Shown piece by piece: positions 51,104 to 60,032 of a stretch of DNA of 64,000 nt. The notes beneath the pieces were generated by a model, which did no database searches, was not told the origin of the DNA, and saw only the letters and a program-made list of their open reading frames with translations. Made by a program: the position numbers and the translations under genes. Source of the DNA: Sulfurimonas sp. (lineage in GTDB: Bacteria > Campylobacterota > Campylobacteria > Campylobacterales > Sulfurimonadaceae); contig NZ_JAQTLH010000004.1 of NCBI RefSeq assembly GCF_028714975.1, forward strand, positions 62,001-126,000, written 5' to 3'. How positions within the stretch are numbered: the stretch's first letter is position 1; every line of letters begins with the position of its first letter.

Positions 51104-52429
51104 TTATCTCGTATCTATTTCTATGGTTTTATACTTATTATAAAGCACATTCGCACCGCTTTGGATGGTAACTTCTCTTCTTGGAGTATAATCGACCAAA
51201 TATCTATCTTTTTGAAACATTGTAAAATCTACGCAGAGTCTTGCAGCTCCATCTATGACACTTTGCGGAACATTTTGTTTATCCGTCGTAATGATTACAT
51301 GCGCTGAGGGTCTCTCTTTCATATGAAGCCAGATATCTTTTGCACGGGCATTTTGAAGCAGTTCAACATTTCCTTTTTCATTTTTTCCAAGGCTTACTTT
51401 ATAGCCGTCTATCCAAAAAGTCTCAATCGAATCGTTGGTTTTTACTTTTTTGGCTTGTATGTTTTTTGGAAAGAGAAGCTGGATTTTTGCGACATCTTTT
51501 GCCTCCTCAACCGTATGAATAAAGAGTTTCATATGTTCTATCTTACAAAGCAGAGAGTTTTTTTCTATATGCATATGCGCAGCTCTCTGTTTTGCTTTTT
51601 TACTTCGCAAAAATAGCGAATTTGCCATCATAGCGACTGAAGAGAACTCTTTGTGAAGTTCTATTTTAACCTTTGTTCCGTCATAATCATCTACTTCTAC
51701 AACTCTTTGATAGGGTTTTACATTGTGCATATTTGCTAAAAGCAGATTTCCAAACCGGTTATATTTCATCGCTTCGGCTTCTAGCTCGTTTTCATCATCT
51801 AAAGTATCGGATAGTTTTTCTAACTTTTTTAGTTTTTTATTTAGGAGCGAGATTTTTTGTTTTTTTAGACTAGAGAGCTTATCTTGCATCTCTTTTGCAT
51901 ACTCATCATACAAAAACTGCTCAACATCATCAAGCGGATACTCTTTTGCCTCAAAGGGAGCCTGTAAAACATCTAAAAGTTTTTGCCCGACTCTGACTTC
52001 ACGAAATGAGGAAAATAGATCAACATGCCTAAGCGCTTCAAGAACTATCTCATTTTCATCCAAGATAATCACATTAGTATATTTTCCGGTAAATTCAAAC
52101 TGCAAAAAGGTAATCTCTTCTTTGTAAGCAGAGGCAACGGAAGTTTTAAATCTTATTATCTTATCGCTATTTAAAAGGTCTATGTTTAGGATGTTTGCGC
52201 GGTTAAATCGTTTTGCCAAAAGTACATCAAACGGGGCATTATAGACTTTTGAACGCGCATAAGAGGCACATTTGAATATTCTGGAGTTTGAACGCTGCAT
52301 CTCAAAATAGAGCTCATCGTCTCTGTCAAACACAATTTTAATAATGGTGTCGCTAACCCTATAAATAGCTGATATTTTTGTAAATTTTTGCAGGTAAGCC
52401 GTTATCTGTTTTAGGTGTGAAAGTTTCAT
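51104..52429 (-). CDS. NFACT-family (RqcH-like) protein
   Basis: NFACT proteins bind stalled 50S-peptidyl-tRNA and can add alanine tails (RqcH in Bacillus). The C-terminal NFACT-R signature reads DIWLHMKERPSAHVIITT, and N-terminal and coiled-coil parts (KLKKLEKLSDTLDDENELEAEA) are in place. 441 residues, shorter than typical ~560 because the C-terminal NFACT-C is absent. It could act in ribosome rescue. The start is followed upstream by a repeat and polyG tract. Confidence 0.85.
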   Translation of the reverse strand: MKLSHLKQITAYLQKFTKISAIYRVSDTIIKIVFDRDDELYFEMQRSNSRIFKCASYARSKVYNAPFDVLLAKRFNRANILNIDLLNSDKIIRFKTSVASAYKEEITFLQFEFTGKYTNVIILDENEIVLEALRHVDLFSSFREVRVGQKLLDVLQAPFEAKEYPLDDVEQFLYDEYAKEMQDKLSSLKKQKISLLNKKLKKLEKLSDTLDDENELEAEAMKYNRFGNLLLANMHNVKPYQRVVEVDDYDGTKVKIELHKEFSSVAMMANSLFLRSKKAKQRAAHMHIEKNSLLCKIEHMKLFIHTVEEAKDVAKIQLLFPKNIQAKKVKTNDSIETFWIDGYKVSLGKNEKGNVELLQNARAKDIWLHMKERPSAHVIITTDKQNVPQSVIDGAARLCVDFTMFQKDRYLVDYTPRREVTIQSGANVLYNKYKTIEIDTR

Positions 52430-52460
52430 AAAAAGATTTTATCATATATAAGCTCTAAAA

Positions 52461-52551
52461 ACAGATTGCGGCAGTTGTCATTTAGATTGCTTCGTTGAGA
52501 TTGCTTCACTTTGTTCGCAATGACGAAGGGGGGGGGTGCAATGACGAAAGG
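52461..52551. repeat. dispersed palindromic repeat (GCAATGACGAAG type), copy 1, with G9 tract
   Basis: Contains AGATTGC three times (52463, 52484, 52498) and GCAATGACGAA twice, elements of a dispersed palindrome I recognise from many bacterial genomes. The second half has a run of nine G at 52528-52536. Lies between the divergent NFACT and oxidase genes. Confidence 0.7.
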
Positions 52552-52600
52552 GGTTTCAATGAAAAACATGACATCTTATGAAGTATTAACATCCAACTTA

Positions 52601-52643
52601 TTGATTAATATTTATACAATAAACTGATTTCTAAATTTATAAT
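52601..52643 (+). promoter_or_regulatory. oxidoreductase promoter with weak CRP/FNR-like site
   Basis: A TATAAT at 52638-52643 and a TTGAT-N4-ATTTA stretch (52601-52614) whose centre is about 42 bases upstream of the predicted start, the class II activator position. Only the left half matches FNR (TTGAT). AAGGAG ribosome site follows at about 52679. Confidence 0.35.
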
Positions 52644-52688
52644 AAATGATAAAGTTTCAATATTAAATTTTTTATTTAAGGAGAAAAA

Positions 52689-53282
52689 ATGACCGATTCG
52701 GTTGATGTGTTAAATATGCTAAAGCTTGTATATACTTTATACACTTTAGCGGTAATCTCGCTTATCGGCTGGTTTGCACTGGGTGTAGTAAACCCAAAGG
52801 GCAAGCCCCGTATACTCAAGCCCGCTACATTTTATACTTATGTAGGTGCGCTTATAACAGTCGGTGTGGCAATTCACATTGTTACATTTAACAAGATTCC
52901 ATGGGTGGAGATAGACTTTAAAAGAGACTCTCTCAAAGCCGCTCAAGTCGTAAATATAACGATTGAAGATCACAAGTTTATGCTTCCTAGCCCAAAAATA
53001 GAACTTAAGTGCAATGAGTATGTTTTATTTGATGTCACAAGTAAAGATTTGACATACGGTTTTGGTATTTTTAGACAAAACAACTCGATGGTTACGCAGA
53101 TGCAGGTAGTTCCGGGAAGCAAAAACGACCTTATGTGGAAGTTTGGCAAAAATGGCGTATATCATTTAAGATCTACTGAATATTCGGGTCCAAAAGGCGC
53201 AAATATGTACATCAAAGATGTTTTTGAAGTCAAAGGATGTGCCGAAGACGACAAATATTCACAAAAAGGAGGAAGTTTATGA
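52689..53282 (+). CDS. heme-copper oxidoreductase subunit II-like, CuA ligands lost
   Basis: 197 residues with two N-terminal membrane segments (LVYTLYTLAVISLIGWFALG and FYTYVGALITVGVAIHI) and a cupredoxin domain. Canonical subunit II ends with CxEYCGxxHxxM; here the equivalent reads STEYSGPKGANM, so both cysteines are Ser and the His is Gly; the usual first His (THGF) is Tyr in TYGF. It therefore cannot hold CuA, pointing to a quinol- or other donor-linked enzyme. Stop overlaps the subunit I ATG (ATGA). Confidence 0.8.
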   Translation: MTDSVDVLNMLKLVYTLYTLAVISLIGWFALGVVNPKGKPRILKPATFYTYVGALITVGVAIHIVTFNKIPWVEIDFKRDSLKAAQVVNITIEDHKFMLPSPKIELKCNEYVLFDVTSKDLTYGFGIFRQNNSMVTQMQVVPGSKNDLMWKFGKNGVYHLRSTEYSGPKGANMYIKDVFEVKGCAEDDKYSQKGGSL

Positions 53283-54919
53283 GTTTTTTAAATAGTTTAA
53301 TAAACGGTCATGAGGGCGGACTTAAAACCGACGGTTTGACGCCTACCCAAAAAGTAACCCTAAGAGCGGTAATAATCGGGGTTCTTTACTACGGTTTATC
53401 GGCGTTAGAGGGAATGATGATGAGAGCGCATGCTATTACTCCGCTACCGATGCTTGATAATTCACACTACTTTTCCGTTATGACGGTTCATCCGATAGTG
53501 GGAATTTTCGGCTCGACTTATCTCATAGTATTTGGAGCATTTACGTTTTTGGTGCCGTATCTGATGAAAAAACCGTTGTACAGCATAAAGCTTGCAAACG
53601 CGACTTGGATACTGATTGCAATTGGTGCTTTGATGGCTTGGCTTGGCGGATTTATATTTCACTATGCTCCGCTTTATACGCTCTACTGGCCGCTTCCTGT
53701 TGATTTTTCACAGTTTAATGCGGTTGGCGGACTTGTCTTTATAACGGGTGTCGCACTTATTATGATAGGGACTTTGGGCTTTATCTACAACATTTTTGCA
53801 ACTGTTTTTTATACCGAAGAGGGTCATGAGAAACGACCGTTTAAGCCGCTTCTTATCTCTGCTTTGGGGATTGACGGGATGCTTAATATATTGTACAAAA
53901 TGACGGGTCGTGAGCCGTATGCAAAAGAGCCTGCGGTTTCACTTCCGGTTGTGGCTATTTTTCGCGGAACGATTGATACTTTTCTTGATGCGCTTGTGAT
54001 TTTGACATGCGGAATTTTAATCTTAGTATACATTATCGGTGACCTTTCAGGTGCTTCTATGGACTACACATCTGTTAATGCGCTGCTTTACAAAAACTTT
54101 TTCTGGTGGGGACTTGACTTAATAGCAGATGGTTTAGTGCTTATTTATATAGCAGGTTCTTGGTATCTTTTAGCAATGCTTATTACGGGTAAAAAACTTT
54201 TTATGCAAAATATCGCAAGAGCGGCTCTTTTACTTGAGCTAATCGTTTCATGGGCTGTTTGGTCGCATCACTTACTGGCAGATCAAGGTCAGTACAATAT
54301 GATGAAACTTGTAAGCGGTGAGATGGTAACGGCGTTTGAGCTTGTAACGCAAGGTATAGCGATTTTCATTACGCTTGTTACTTTATGGAGTGCAAGACCG
54401 TTAAAAATGAGCAATGAGCTAAAATTTTTACTTGGCGGTATTTTAGGTTTTATGTTGGCGGTTCCTGCGGGAATCATTCAAGCGGATATGGGATTAAACA
54501 GAATTTTGCACAACACTCAATGGGTAGCAGGACCTCACTTCCATGTGGCAATACTTGTAGGGCTTACAATGACGCTTTATAGTGCTATCTATATCCTATG
54601 GCCGACGCTCACAAACGGCGTGAAGTTATATAGTCAAAAAATGGCATCTTACCACTTTTGGGCACATTTAATCGGCGGTATCGGAATGGGTGCATTTATG
54701 GGAATGGCTGCGATGGACGGGATGTTAAGAAGAACTCTTTACCTAGAGGGCGAATACCAAACATATATGATACTAGCGGGTATCTGTGGACTTTTACTCC
54801 TCTCTGCTTGGGTAGTGTTTTTGTTAAATGTTCTTATGAGTATAGGGTTAAAAGGGCTTTTGGGTATCTTTAAAAAATCAAAACTTCAAACTAAAGATTT
54901 GGTTCCACAAGAGGCATAA
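53279..54919 (+). CDS. heme-copper oxidoreductase subunit I, NO-reductase-like
   Basis: 547 residues, 12-13 membrane helices. Recognised: low-spin heme His in MTVHPIVG, the CuB His pair in WSHHLLADQ, and heme ligands in GPHFHVAI. The helix VI motif reads FWWGLDLIADGL: by position, Asp stands where oxidases have the first CuB His (GHPEVY) and cNORs have WVVHLWVEG, and a second Asp stands at the cNOR Glu. I infer a NO-reductase-like member (one of the unusual NOR families). Oxygen reduction is not excluded. Confidence 0.75.
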   Translation: MSFLNSLINGHEGGLKTDGLTPTQKVTLRAVIIGVLYYGLSALEGMMMRAHAITPLPMLDNSHYFSVMTVHPIVGIFGSTYLIVFGAFTFLVPYLMKKPLYSIKLANATWILIAIGALMAWLGGFIFHYAPLYTLYWPLPVDFSQFNAVGGLVFITGVALIMIGTLGFIYNIFATVFYTEEGHEKRPFKPLLISALGIDGMLNILYKMTGREPYAKEPAVSLPVVAIFRGTIDTFLDALVILTCGILILVYIIGDLSGASMDYTSVNALLYKNFFWWGLDLIADGLVLIYIAGSWYLLAMLITGKKLFMQNIARAALLLELIVSWAVWSHHLLADQGQYNMMKLVSGEMVTAFELVTQGIAIFITLVTLWSARPLKMSNELKFLLGGILGFMLAVPAGIIQADMGLNRILHNTQWVAGPHFHVAILVGLTMTLYSAIYILWPTLTNGVKLYSQKMASYHFWAHLIGGIGMGAFMGMAAMDGMLRRTLYLEGEYQTYMILAGICGLLLLSAWVVFLLNVLMSIGLKGLLGIFKKSKLQTKDLVPQEA

Positions 54920-54940
54920 ATAAATTATGGAGCTTATTAA

Positions 54941-55537
54941 ATGGTAAATATAGAAAAAATATCAAATCAAATCCTAAACGATGGGCTTTACAATACACTT
55001 CTCTTTGAAATCAAAGAGAGTGTGCCTACACACAATATCACTCCAAAAATGGTAGAAAGAGCACTTATAAAAAATCCGTCACTTATACAGGAGTACAAAG
55101 AGATAAACCGTCAAAGTGAGATCTCAAGTATTCAGGTAAAAAAATTGGCTATCAAAGATGAAGATAGTGAAACGATTGCTAATTTTAAAACAGAACTAAA
55201 CCAAAATATTCAGATTCTAAAAAATCTTGAAAATTTTGAAACGGATTCTAAAAACAGCGCTTATGCCATCTGGATTGGGAGTGTGGGAGTTACCGTTTTG
55301 TTTATGGTTCATAATATTATCGCTCTCTTTAGCGAACTATATGTAGAAGCTCCGTCTCTTGTCTATGGCTCTTACGCAGTTATTTTGTGCTTAACATATA
55401 TTATGTACCTAAAAATAAAAAGAAATCACGACACACAGCATGGGATATTTCAAAATGTTTACGCAAAGACGCAAGAGATATTGCAGGATGGGCTTGAAGC
55501 CTCATATTTTACACGAGACGAGGTGTATGAAAAGTAA
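54941..55537 (+). CDS. membrane protein, unknown, downstream of oxidoreductase
   Basis: 198 residues: an N-terminal ~110-residue helical, soluble part, two membrane segments (AIWIGSVGVTVLFMVHNIIA and LVYGSYAVILCLTYIMYL) and a short soluble tail. It follows subunit I by 21 bases on the same strand, so may be an accessory protein, but no motif supports that. No cysteines in conserved pattern. Confidence 0.65.
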   Translation: MVNIEKISNQILNDGLYNTLLFEIKESVPTHNITPKMVERALIKNPSLIQEYKEINRQSEISSIQVKKLAIKDEDSETIANFKTELNQNIQILKNLENFETDSKNSAYAIWIGSVGVTVLFMVHNIIALFSELYVEAPSLVYGSYAVILCLTYIMYLKIKRNHDTQHGIFQNVYAKTQEILQDGLEASYFTRDEVYEK

Positions 55538-55541
55538 AAAA

Positions 55542-57509
55542 TTATTTTTGTAACAACTTCTCCATTTCATCAAACGGAAGCGGTTTTGAGTAGTAGTAAC
55601 CTTGTATGGAGTCTATTTTGTTCTCTACCAAAAAGTCAAGTTCATCTTGTGTCTCTACGCCTTCTGCCAATATTTGTATATTTAACTCTCTTGCCAAGAA
55701 GATAACCGTTTTAACGATAATCTGATTTTTCGGCTCATTTCTTATATTTGTCACAAAAGATTTATCAATTTTTAGTTTATCAATCGGAAGATTTTTCAGA
55801 TAAGAGAGAGATGAGTACCCCGTACCAAAATCATCCATTGAAATATGAAATCCCAATCCTTTTAACTGCCATAGTAAATTTATCGCAAGTTTTGGGTTTT
55901 CCAAAACAGAACTCTCCGTGATTTCTAGCTCTATCCACGATGCTTCACACCCTGTCTCTTCCAGTATATCTTTAAGAGTATTTATAAAATCCAAATGTGT
56001 AAGCTGGCGAGCGGAGACATTGATAGCTATTTTACTATTTAATATTCCAAGTTCACGCCATTTTTTAACCGTTTTAAAACCGCTTTTTAGTACAAAATTT
56101 CCTATCTCTACTATCAATCCGCTTTTTTCGGCTATGGGGATAAATACATCGGGAGGTATCATTTTATCTTGATATTTCCATCTCAAAAGTGCCTCAGCAC
56201 CTATAATTTTACTTGTTAGCGGGTTATTTTGAGATTGAAAATAGAGCTCAAGTTCACTGTTGTTTATTGCTTGTTTTAGATTTGTAACTATTTGCGTATA
56301 AGCTATTGCATCTTTTTTAAACTCGGCATTATAAAAACTAAATCTGTTTTTACCCATTTTTTTAGCGTTATACATTGCCGTATCTGCCGCTTGATAGAGC
56401 TCTTCCATACTTTTTGCATCATCAGGATAAGAACAGATACCGGAACTAGCCGTAATATAAACATCTATCAAATCTATTTTAAAAGGCTTGTTAAGATTAT
56501 CGTGCAGTTTCTGCATTAAAACAATTATCTCTTCTTTATTGCTTGAATTTATGATGATTCCGAACTCGTCACCGCCCATACAGGCTATAAAAGCAGTAGA
56601 GTCAAAAACCTTTTTAAGAACTTTAGAGACTTCAAAAAGGAGTTTGTCTCCGAAGCGGTGACCGTATGAATCGTTGACTATTTTAAACTCATCAAGATCA
56701 AAAAGGATAAGATAAAAAGGTAGATTTTCTAAACATTTTTCAGTTAAAACTTCACTAATATGCAGTCTATTTGGTAAATTGGTTACTAAATTCATATGTG
56801 AAAGATTATAAAATTTATCTTTAGATTCTAAAAGATAGCGTTCATATTTTTTTTGATCGGTAATATCTCTTGATATTCCGAATATTCCGAATGTTTTATC
56901 CTCTTTATCTAAAAGAGGACCTTTTGTAATCAAAAAAGTTTTTCTAATACCGTCGTTTGTTACTATCTCTTCCTCTTTTGTATGTATCTTGCCATCGGCT
57001 ATAACGGCTTTGTCATCCTCTTTTAATTTAAGAGAGTCTTGGTGTGAAAAAAGCATTTCGTCACTCTTGCCTAAAACATCTTTTAGCGGTAGGTTTATCA
57101 TTTTAAGTGCAGTATCATTAAAGAGTATGTATTTTCCGTCTAAATCTTTTGCAAAGATGGCATTTGGAGAGCTGTTAACAAGCGTAGTTAAAATGATTTC
57201 ATACCTTACGAGTTCAATCTGAGAAGCTTTTGCAATTTCTTTTGCTATATTGCACGCTTGGGTTTGTTCTAGACTTTGAACACATTGCAGATGCATATCT
57301 TGAAAAAATTTAGAACTTAAAAAAAATAGAACTACGGCAGTTAGAGAAACAAAAAACCATCCTTTATATGTTTGCAGTATAGTAATTGTATCTGCATCAT
57401 TAGTTAAAGATGCAACGGCAGCGTCAGATAAAAATATCCACAGCACACTGACTGTAAAATAGATTATAGAGATAAGAAATGCATGTTTAAGATTTTTGGA
57501 ATCATTCAT
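55542..57509 (-). CDS. PAS-GGDEF-EAL c-di-GMP turnover protein
   Basis: 655 residues: two N-terminal membrane helices (AFLISIIYFTVSVLWIFL and GWFFVSLTAVVLFFL), a PAS domain (about 105-220, FAKDLDGKYILFNDTALKMI), GGDEF domain with CMGGDEFGII and EAL domain starting GAEALLRW with DDFGTGYSSL and ILAEGVETQDEL. All EAL catalytic residues are present, so hydrolysis is likely; GGDEF also looks intact. Ends five bases from the preceding convergent gene. Confidence 0.94.
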   Translation of the reverse strand: MNDSKNLKHAFLISIIYFTVSVLWIFLSDAAVASLTNDADTITILQTYKGWFFVSLTAVVLFFLSSKFFQDMHLQCVQSLEQTQACNIAKEIAKASQIELVRYEIILTTLVNSSPNAIFAKDLDGKYILFNDTALKMINLPLKDVLGKSDEMLFSHQDSLKLKEDDKAVIADGKIHTKEEEIVTNDGIRKTFLITKGPLLDKEDKTFGIFGISRDITDQKKYERYLLESKDKFYNLSHMNLVTNLPNRLHISEVLTEKCLENLPFYLILFDLDEFKIVNDSYGHRFGDKLLFEVSKVLKKVFDSTAFIACMGGDEFGIIINSSNKEEIIVLMQKLHDNLNKPFKIDLIDVYITASSGICSYPDDAKSMEELYQAADTAMYNAKKMGKNRFSFYNAEFKKDAIAYTQIVTNLKQAINNSELELYFQSQNNPLTSKIIGAEALLRWKYQDKMIPPDVFIPIAEKSGLIVEIGNFVLKSGFKTVKKWRELGILNSKIAINVSARQLTHLDFINTLKDILEETGCEASWIELEITESSVLENPKLAINLLWQLKGLGFHISMDDFGTGYSSLSYLKNLPIDKLKIDKSFVTNIRNEPKNQIIVKTVIFLARELNIQILAEGVETQDELDFLVENKIDSIQGYYYSKPLPFDEMEKLLQK

Positions 57510-57579
57510 CTGTATTTTTTAATTCTTTCATTTTACTGTTTTTATAGCACTATTATACACGATGATTTAAAACTAATCT

Positions 57580-57607
57580 TATTATTTAAAATAATATTTG
57601 TTATACT
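57580..57607 (+). promoter_or_regulatory. promoter with 17-bp palindrome at the uptake cluster
   Basis: The inverted repeat TATTATTTAAAATAATA (57580-57596, centred on one base) overlaps the -35 and spacer of a promoter with -10 TATACT (57602-57607). Its 7-1-7-like AT-rich layout recalls Fur-family boxes. It precedes the 138-residue protein and the TonB receptor. Fur control is inference. Confidence 0.5.
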
Positions 57608-57634
57608 TGCGAAAAACTAAGATATAGGATATTT

Positions 57635-58051
57635 GTGAAACTTCCAAAAGGCTTTGGCAAAAACTACTTTACGCTAAGAGCGATTACGGCAACTTCTAAC
57701 CAAGTTACGCTAAATGCCAATGCGTCAAGAGTGCAGAGCTTTCATATGTTAAATTTTTCAAGCGATGAACTTGATGCAGAACTAGAAGAAGAGGAACTCG
57801 CCGCCACACTTTGTACGCTTTCCCTCTCTTTAAAACCTTGCCACTGCAACTGTTATTACTTTAAACGCACAAAAAAAACGCTGCGACTACACCCTTTTCA
57901 AAAACTAAATCTTAACTACTTTAAAAACCTAAACAACGCTATCTCTCCGCCATTATCATTAATTGAACCAAAAAAGATTGCCGCGCTTCTTGCAGAAGCT
58001 CGCAATGACAAGTACCGTCACTGCGAGGAACGAAGTGACGCGGCAGTCTGA
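57635..58051 (+). CDS. small protein upstream of TonB receptor, C-terminus from a repeat
   Basis: 138 residues from GTG 57635. The middle has a CHCNCYYFKRTKK cysteine/histidine cluster that might bind metal, preceded by an acidic stretch (ELDAELEEEELAATL). I recognise no family. The last ~18 residues (NDKYRHCEERSDAAV) are translated from the dispersed palindromic repeat at 57975-58049, a peptide I recognise from repeat-derived protein ends, so the original stop was probably lost or moved. It may be the leader gene of the uptake cluster. Confidence 0.6.
   Translation: MKLPKGFGKNYFTLRAITATSNQVTLNANASRVQSFHMLNFSSDELDAELEEEELAATLCTLSLSLKPCHCNCYYFKRTKKTLRLHPFQKLNLNYFKNLNNAISPPLSLIEPKKIAALLAEARNDKYRHCEERSDAAV
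57975..58049. repeat. dispersed palindromic repeat, copy 2, inside a coding end
   Basis: Left half AGATTGCCGCG..CTCGCAATGAC and right half GTCACTGCGAG..GCGGCAGTCT are near-complementary (57975-58049), with matched internal hairpins. Two base changes differ between arms. Supplies the last codons and stop of the 138-residue gene. Confidence 0.78.
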
Positions 58052-58082
58052 ATTACAAAAATAATAATTATGGAAAATAACA

Positions 58083-60023
58083 ATGAAAAAAAAGATACTT
58101 TTATCACTACTGGCTTCAAGCATATTAGTCGCTCAAAACATTGAGTTAAAACCCTTGGATATCACATCAACGGCTATAAAAACGGATGAGTTAAAATCAA
58201 CCGATGCCGTAGAAGTCTACACGGCGGATGATATCCAAAAAGCTCATGCTCAAAATCTTTATGAGTTTTTAAATCAGCAAACATCCGTTAGTACAATGCC
58301 CTCTTACGGAAACCCGTTTTCTCAAAAGCTGGATATGAGAGGATACGGAATGGGTGATGGCTACCAAAACATCGTCGTAACGCTTAACGGCAGAAAAATC
58401 AACAATATCGATATGGTAGCACCTCTTCTAAGCGCTATTTCACCCGATTCTATCGAAAAAATAGAGATTATAAAGTCCGGCGGCATAGTTGCCTCTGGTG
58501 ACGGGGCAAATGCAGGTGTTATAAATATTACCGCCAAAAAGAACAACGACAAAGAGGTTGCATTTTACGGCGGAAGTTACGGCAAAACGGACGGCTCTTT
58601 TTACTTGGGTCACAGCGATGAAAAATTCTCGATAAGTGCCGGCGGTGAAGCGCAAAACAGCGATGGGGTTCGTCATATTAACGACAGCGGCGGCAAAGAT
58701 GAAAACAGATTTAAAACAGCCGCCTTTAATTTTGCGTACAATCCTACCAATGAGTTGGAATTAAGAGCAGGTGCAGCGCTTGTGAGAACGGATGTAATCT
58801 ATGCAAGCTATTTAACGCTTGACGAGTACAAGAATGACCCAAAACAAGCGGGGGCTACAAACTGGGGAGCATCTAAACAAAAGTTTGACACGGATGCGGT
58901 AAATGCGGGCTTTAGTTACTATTTTAGTAACAAACTCTCTTTAAATGCAGATGCAAATCATGAGGAAAAAACTTCTAATTATGTGACTTACTCCTCTGTT
59001 GCCGATTATATTTATAACTCCGCAAAAACCACGCTTAATTACGATGGCGAAAATGTAACTATTTTGGCGGGTTTTGATATTTTTGACGGAAAAAGAGAGT
59101 CTCATGCAAATAGTTATAGAACAGAAAATGAAACCGCAAAAAAGAACTTGGCATCTTTTTTTATAAGCAATTTCAAATTTGACAACCACTCCCTAAAAGC
59201 CAGTGCAAGGGTTGAAAATGTAGAGTACAGATACGATGACGCAAGCAACGCTTTAAAAGACAACCACTCGCTTTTTGGGGCTGAACTCGGTTATAACTAC
59301 ACTTTTGACAAAGCAAATTCTGTTTTTTTAAACTATGCCCATGCTTATCAAGCTCCTGATATCGACAGGTTTTTTAACAGAGATTGGTTTGGAACCGTCA
59401 CTTTTAACGGCTTTATAAATCCTATGAAAACGGATAGTTTTACGCTTGGATTTAACAACATCACTCCCCTAAATAAGTTTAAGATATCGCTTTTTTATGT
59501 TGATTTAAAAGATGAGATTTACTACTTTGCCGATCCGACTTTTATGAACTCGAAAAATACCAATATAGACAAATCATACAAATACGGTTTAGATATTTAT
59601 GACAAATGGCTAATTACGGATGAGTTTAATATAGCACTGAACTATAACTATGTTAAAGCGGTTATAGACAAAGAGCTTGAAGGCGGCAACGACTACTCAG
59701 GTAACGATTTGCCGGGTGTTTCGAACCATAACATAAAAGCGACTCTAAGCTATCTTCCGACTAAAAATACTATACTTTCTCTAACACAGGTGTACCGTTC
59801 AGAGGCTTATGCGGCAAATGATTTTAACAACAACTTCGCACAAAAACAAGATGCTTACATCCATACTGATATATCGGCAACTTATACGAGGGATAATTTG
59901 GAACTTTTTGCTAAAATAAACAATCTGTTTAACCAAAAGAACGGTTTGTGGATACAAGATAATGCTATCTATCCTATAAACTTTACCACAACTGCAATTG
60001 CAGGATTTAAACTAAAAATCTAA
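58083..60023 (+). CDS. TonB-dependent outer-membrane receptor
   Basis: 646 residues with a signal peptide (KKKILLSLLASSILVAQN). The plug domain begins about residue 40 (VEVYTADDIQKAHAQNLYEF) with IVVTLNGRKINNIDM and SIEKIEIIKSGGIVASGDGA. The rest is a 22-strand-type barrel ending in aromatic FTTTAIAGFKLKI. BtuB-like by plug layout, with the following BtuFCD-like importer favouring cobalamin, but heme or siderophore is not excluded. No cobalamin riboswitch is visible upstream. Confidence 0.9.
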   Translation: MKKKILLSLLASSILVAQNIELKPLDITSTAIKTDELKSTDAVEVYTADDIQKAHAQNLYEFLNQQTSVSTMPSYGNPFSQKLDMRGYGMGDGYQNIVVTLNGRKINNIDMVAPLLSAISPDSIEKIEIIKSGGIVASGDGANAGVINITAKKNNDKEVAFYGGSYGKTDGSFYLGHSDEKFSISAGGEAQNSDGVRHINDSGGKDENRFKTAAFNFAYNPTNELELRAGAALVRTDVIYASYLTLDEYKNDPKQAGATNWGASKQKFDTDAVNAGFSYYFSNKLSLNADANHEEKTSNYVTYSSVADYIYNSAKTTLNYDGENVTILAGFDIFDGKRESHANSYRTENETAKKNLASFFISNFKFDNHSLKASARVENVEYRYDDASNALKDNHSLFGAELGYNYTFDKANSVFLNYAHAYQAPDIDRFFNRDWFGTVTFNGFINPMKTDSFTLGFNNITPLNKFKISLFYVDLKDEIYYFADPTFMNSKNTNIDKSYKYGLDIYDKWLITDEFNIALNYNYVKAVIDKELEGGNDYSGNDLPGVSNHNIKATLSYLPTKNTILSLTQVYRSEAYAANDFNNNFAQKQDAYIHTDISATYTRDNLELFAKINNLFNQKNGLWIQDNAIYPINFTTTAIAGFKLKI

Positions 60024-60032
60024 GGATACCGT

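Noticed and set aside
52586-52599. NssR-like TTAAC-N4 site before the oxidoreductase
   Set aside because: Only the left half TTAAC matches; the right half AACTT does not pair with it.
57510-58082. Cobalamin riboswitch before the TonB receptor
   Set aside because: No B12-box-like GCCACTG stretch or the usual long structured leader is visible.
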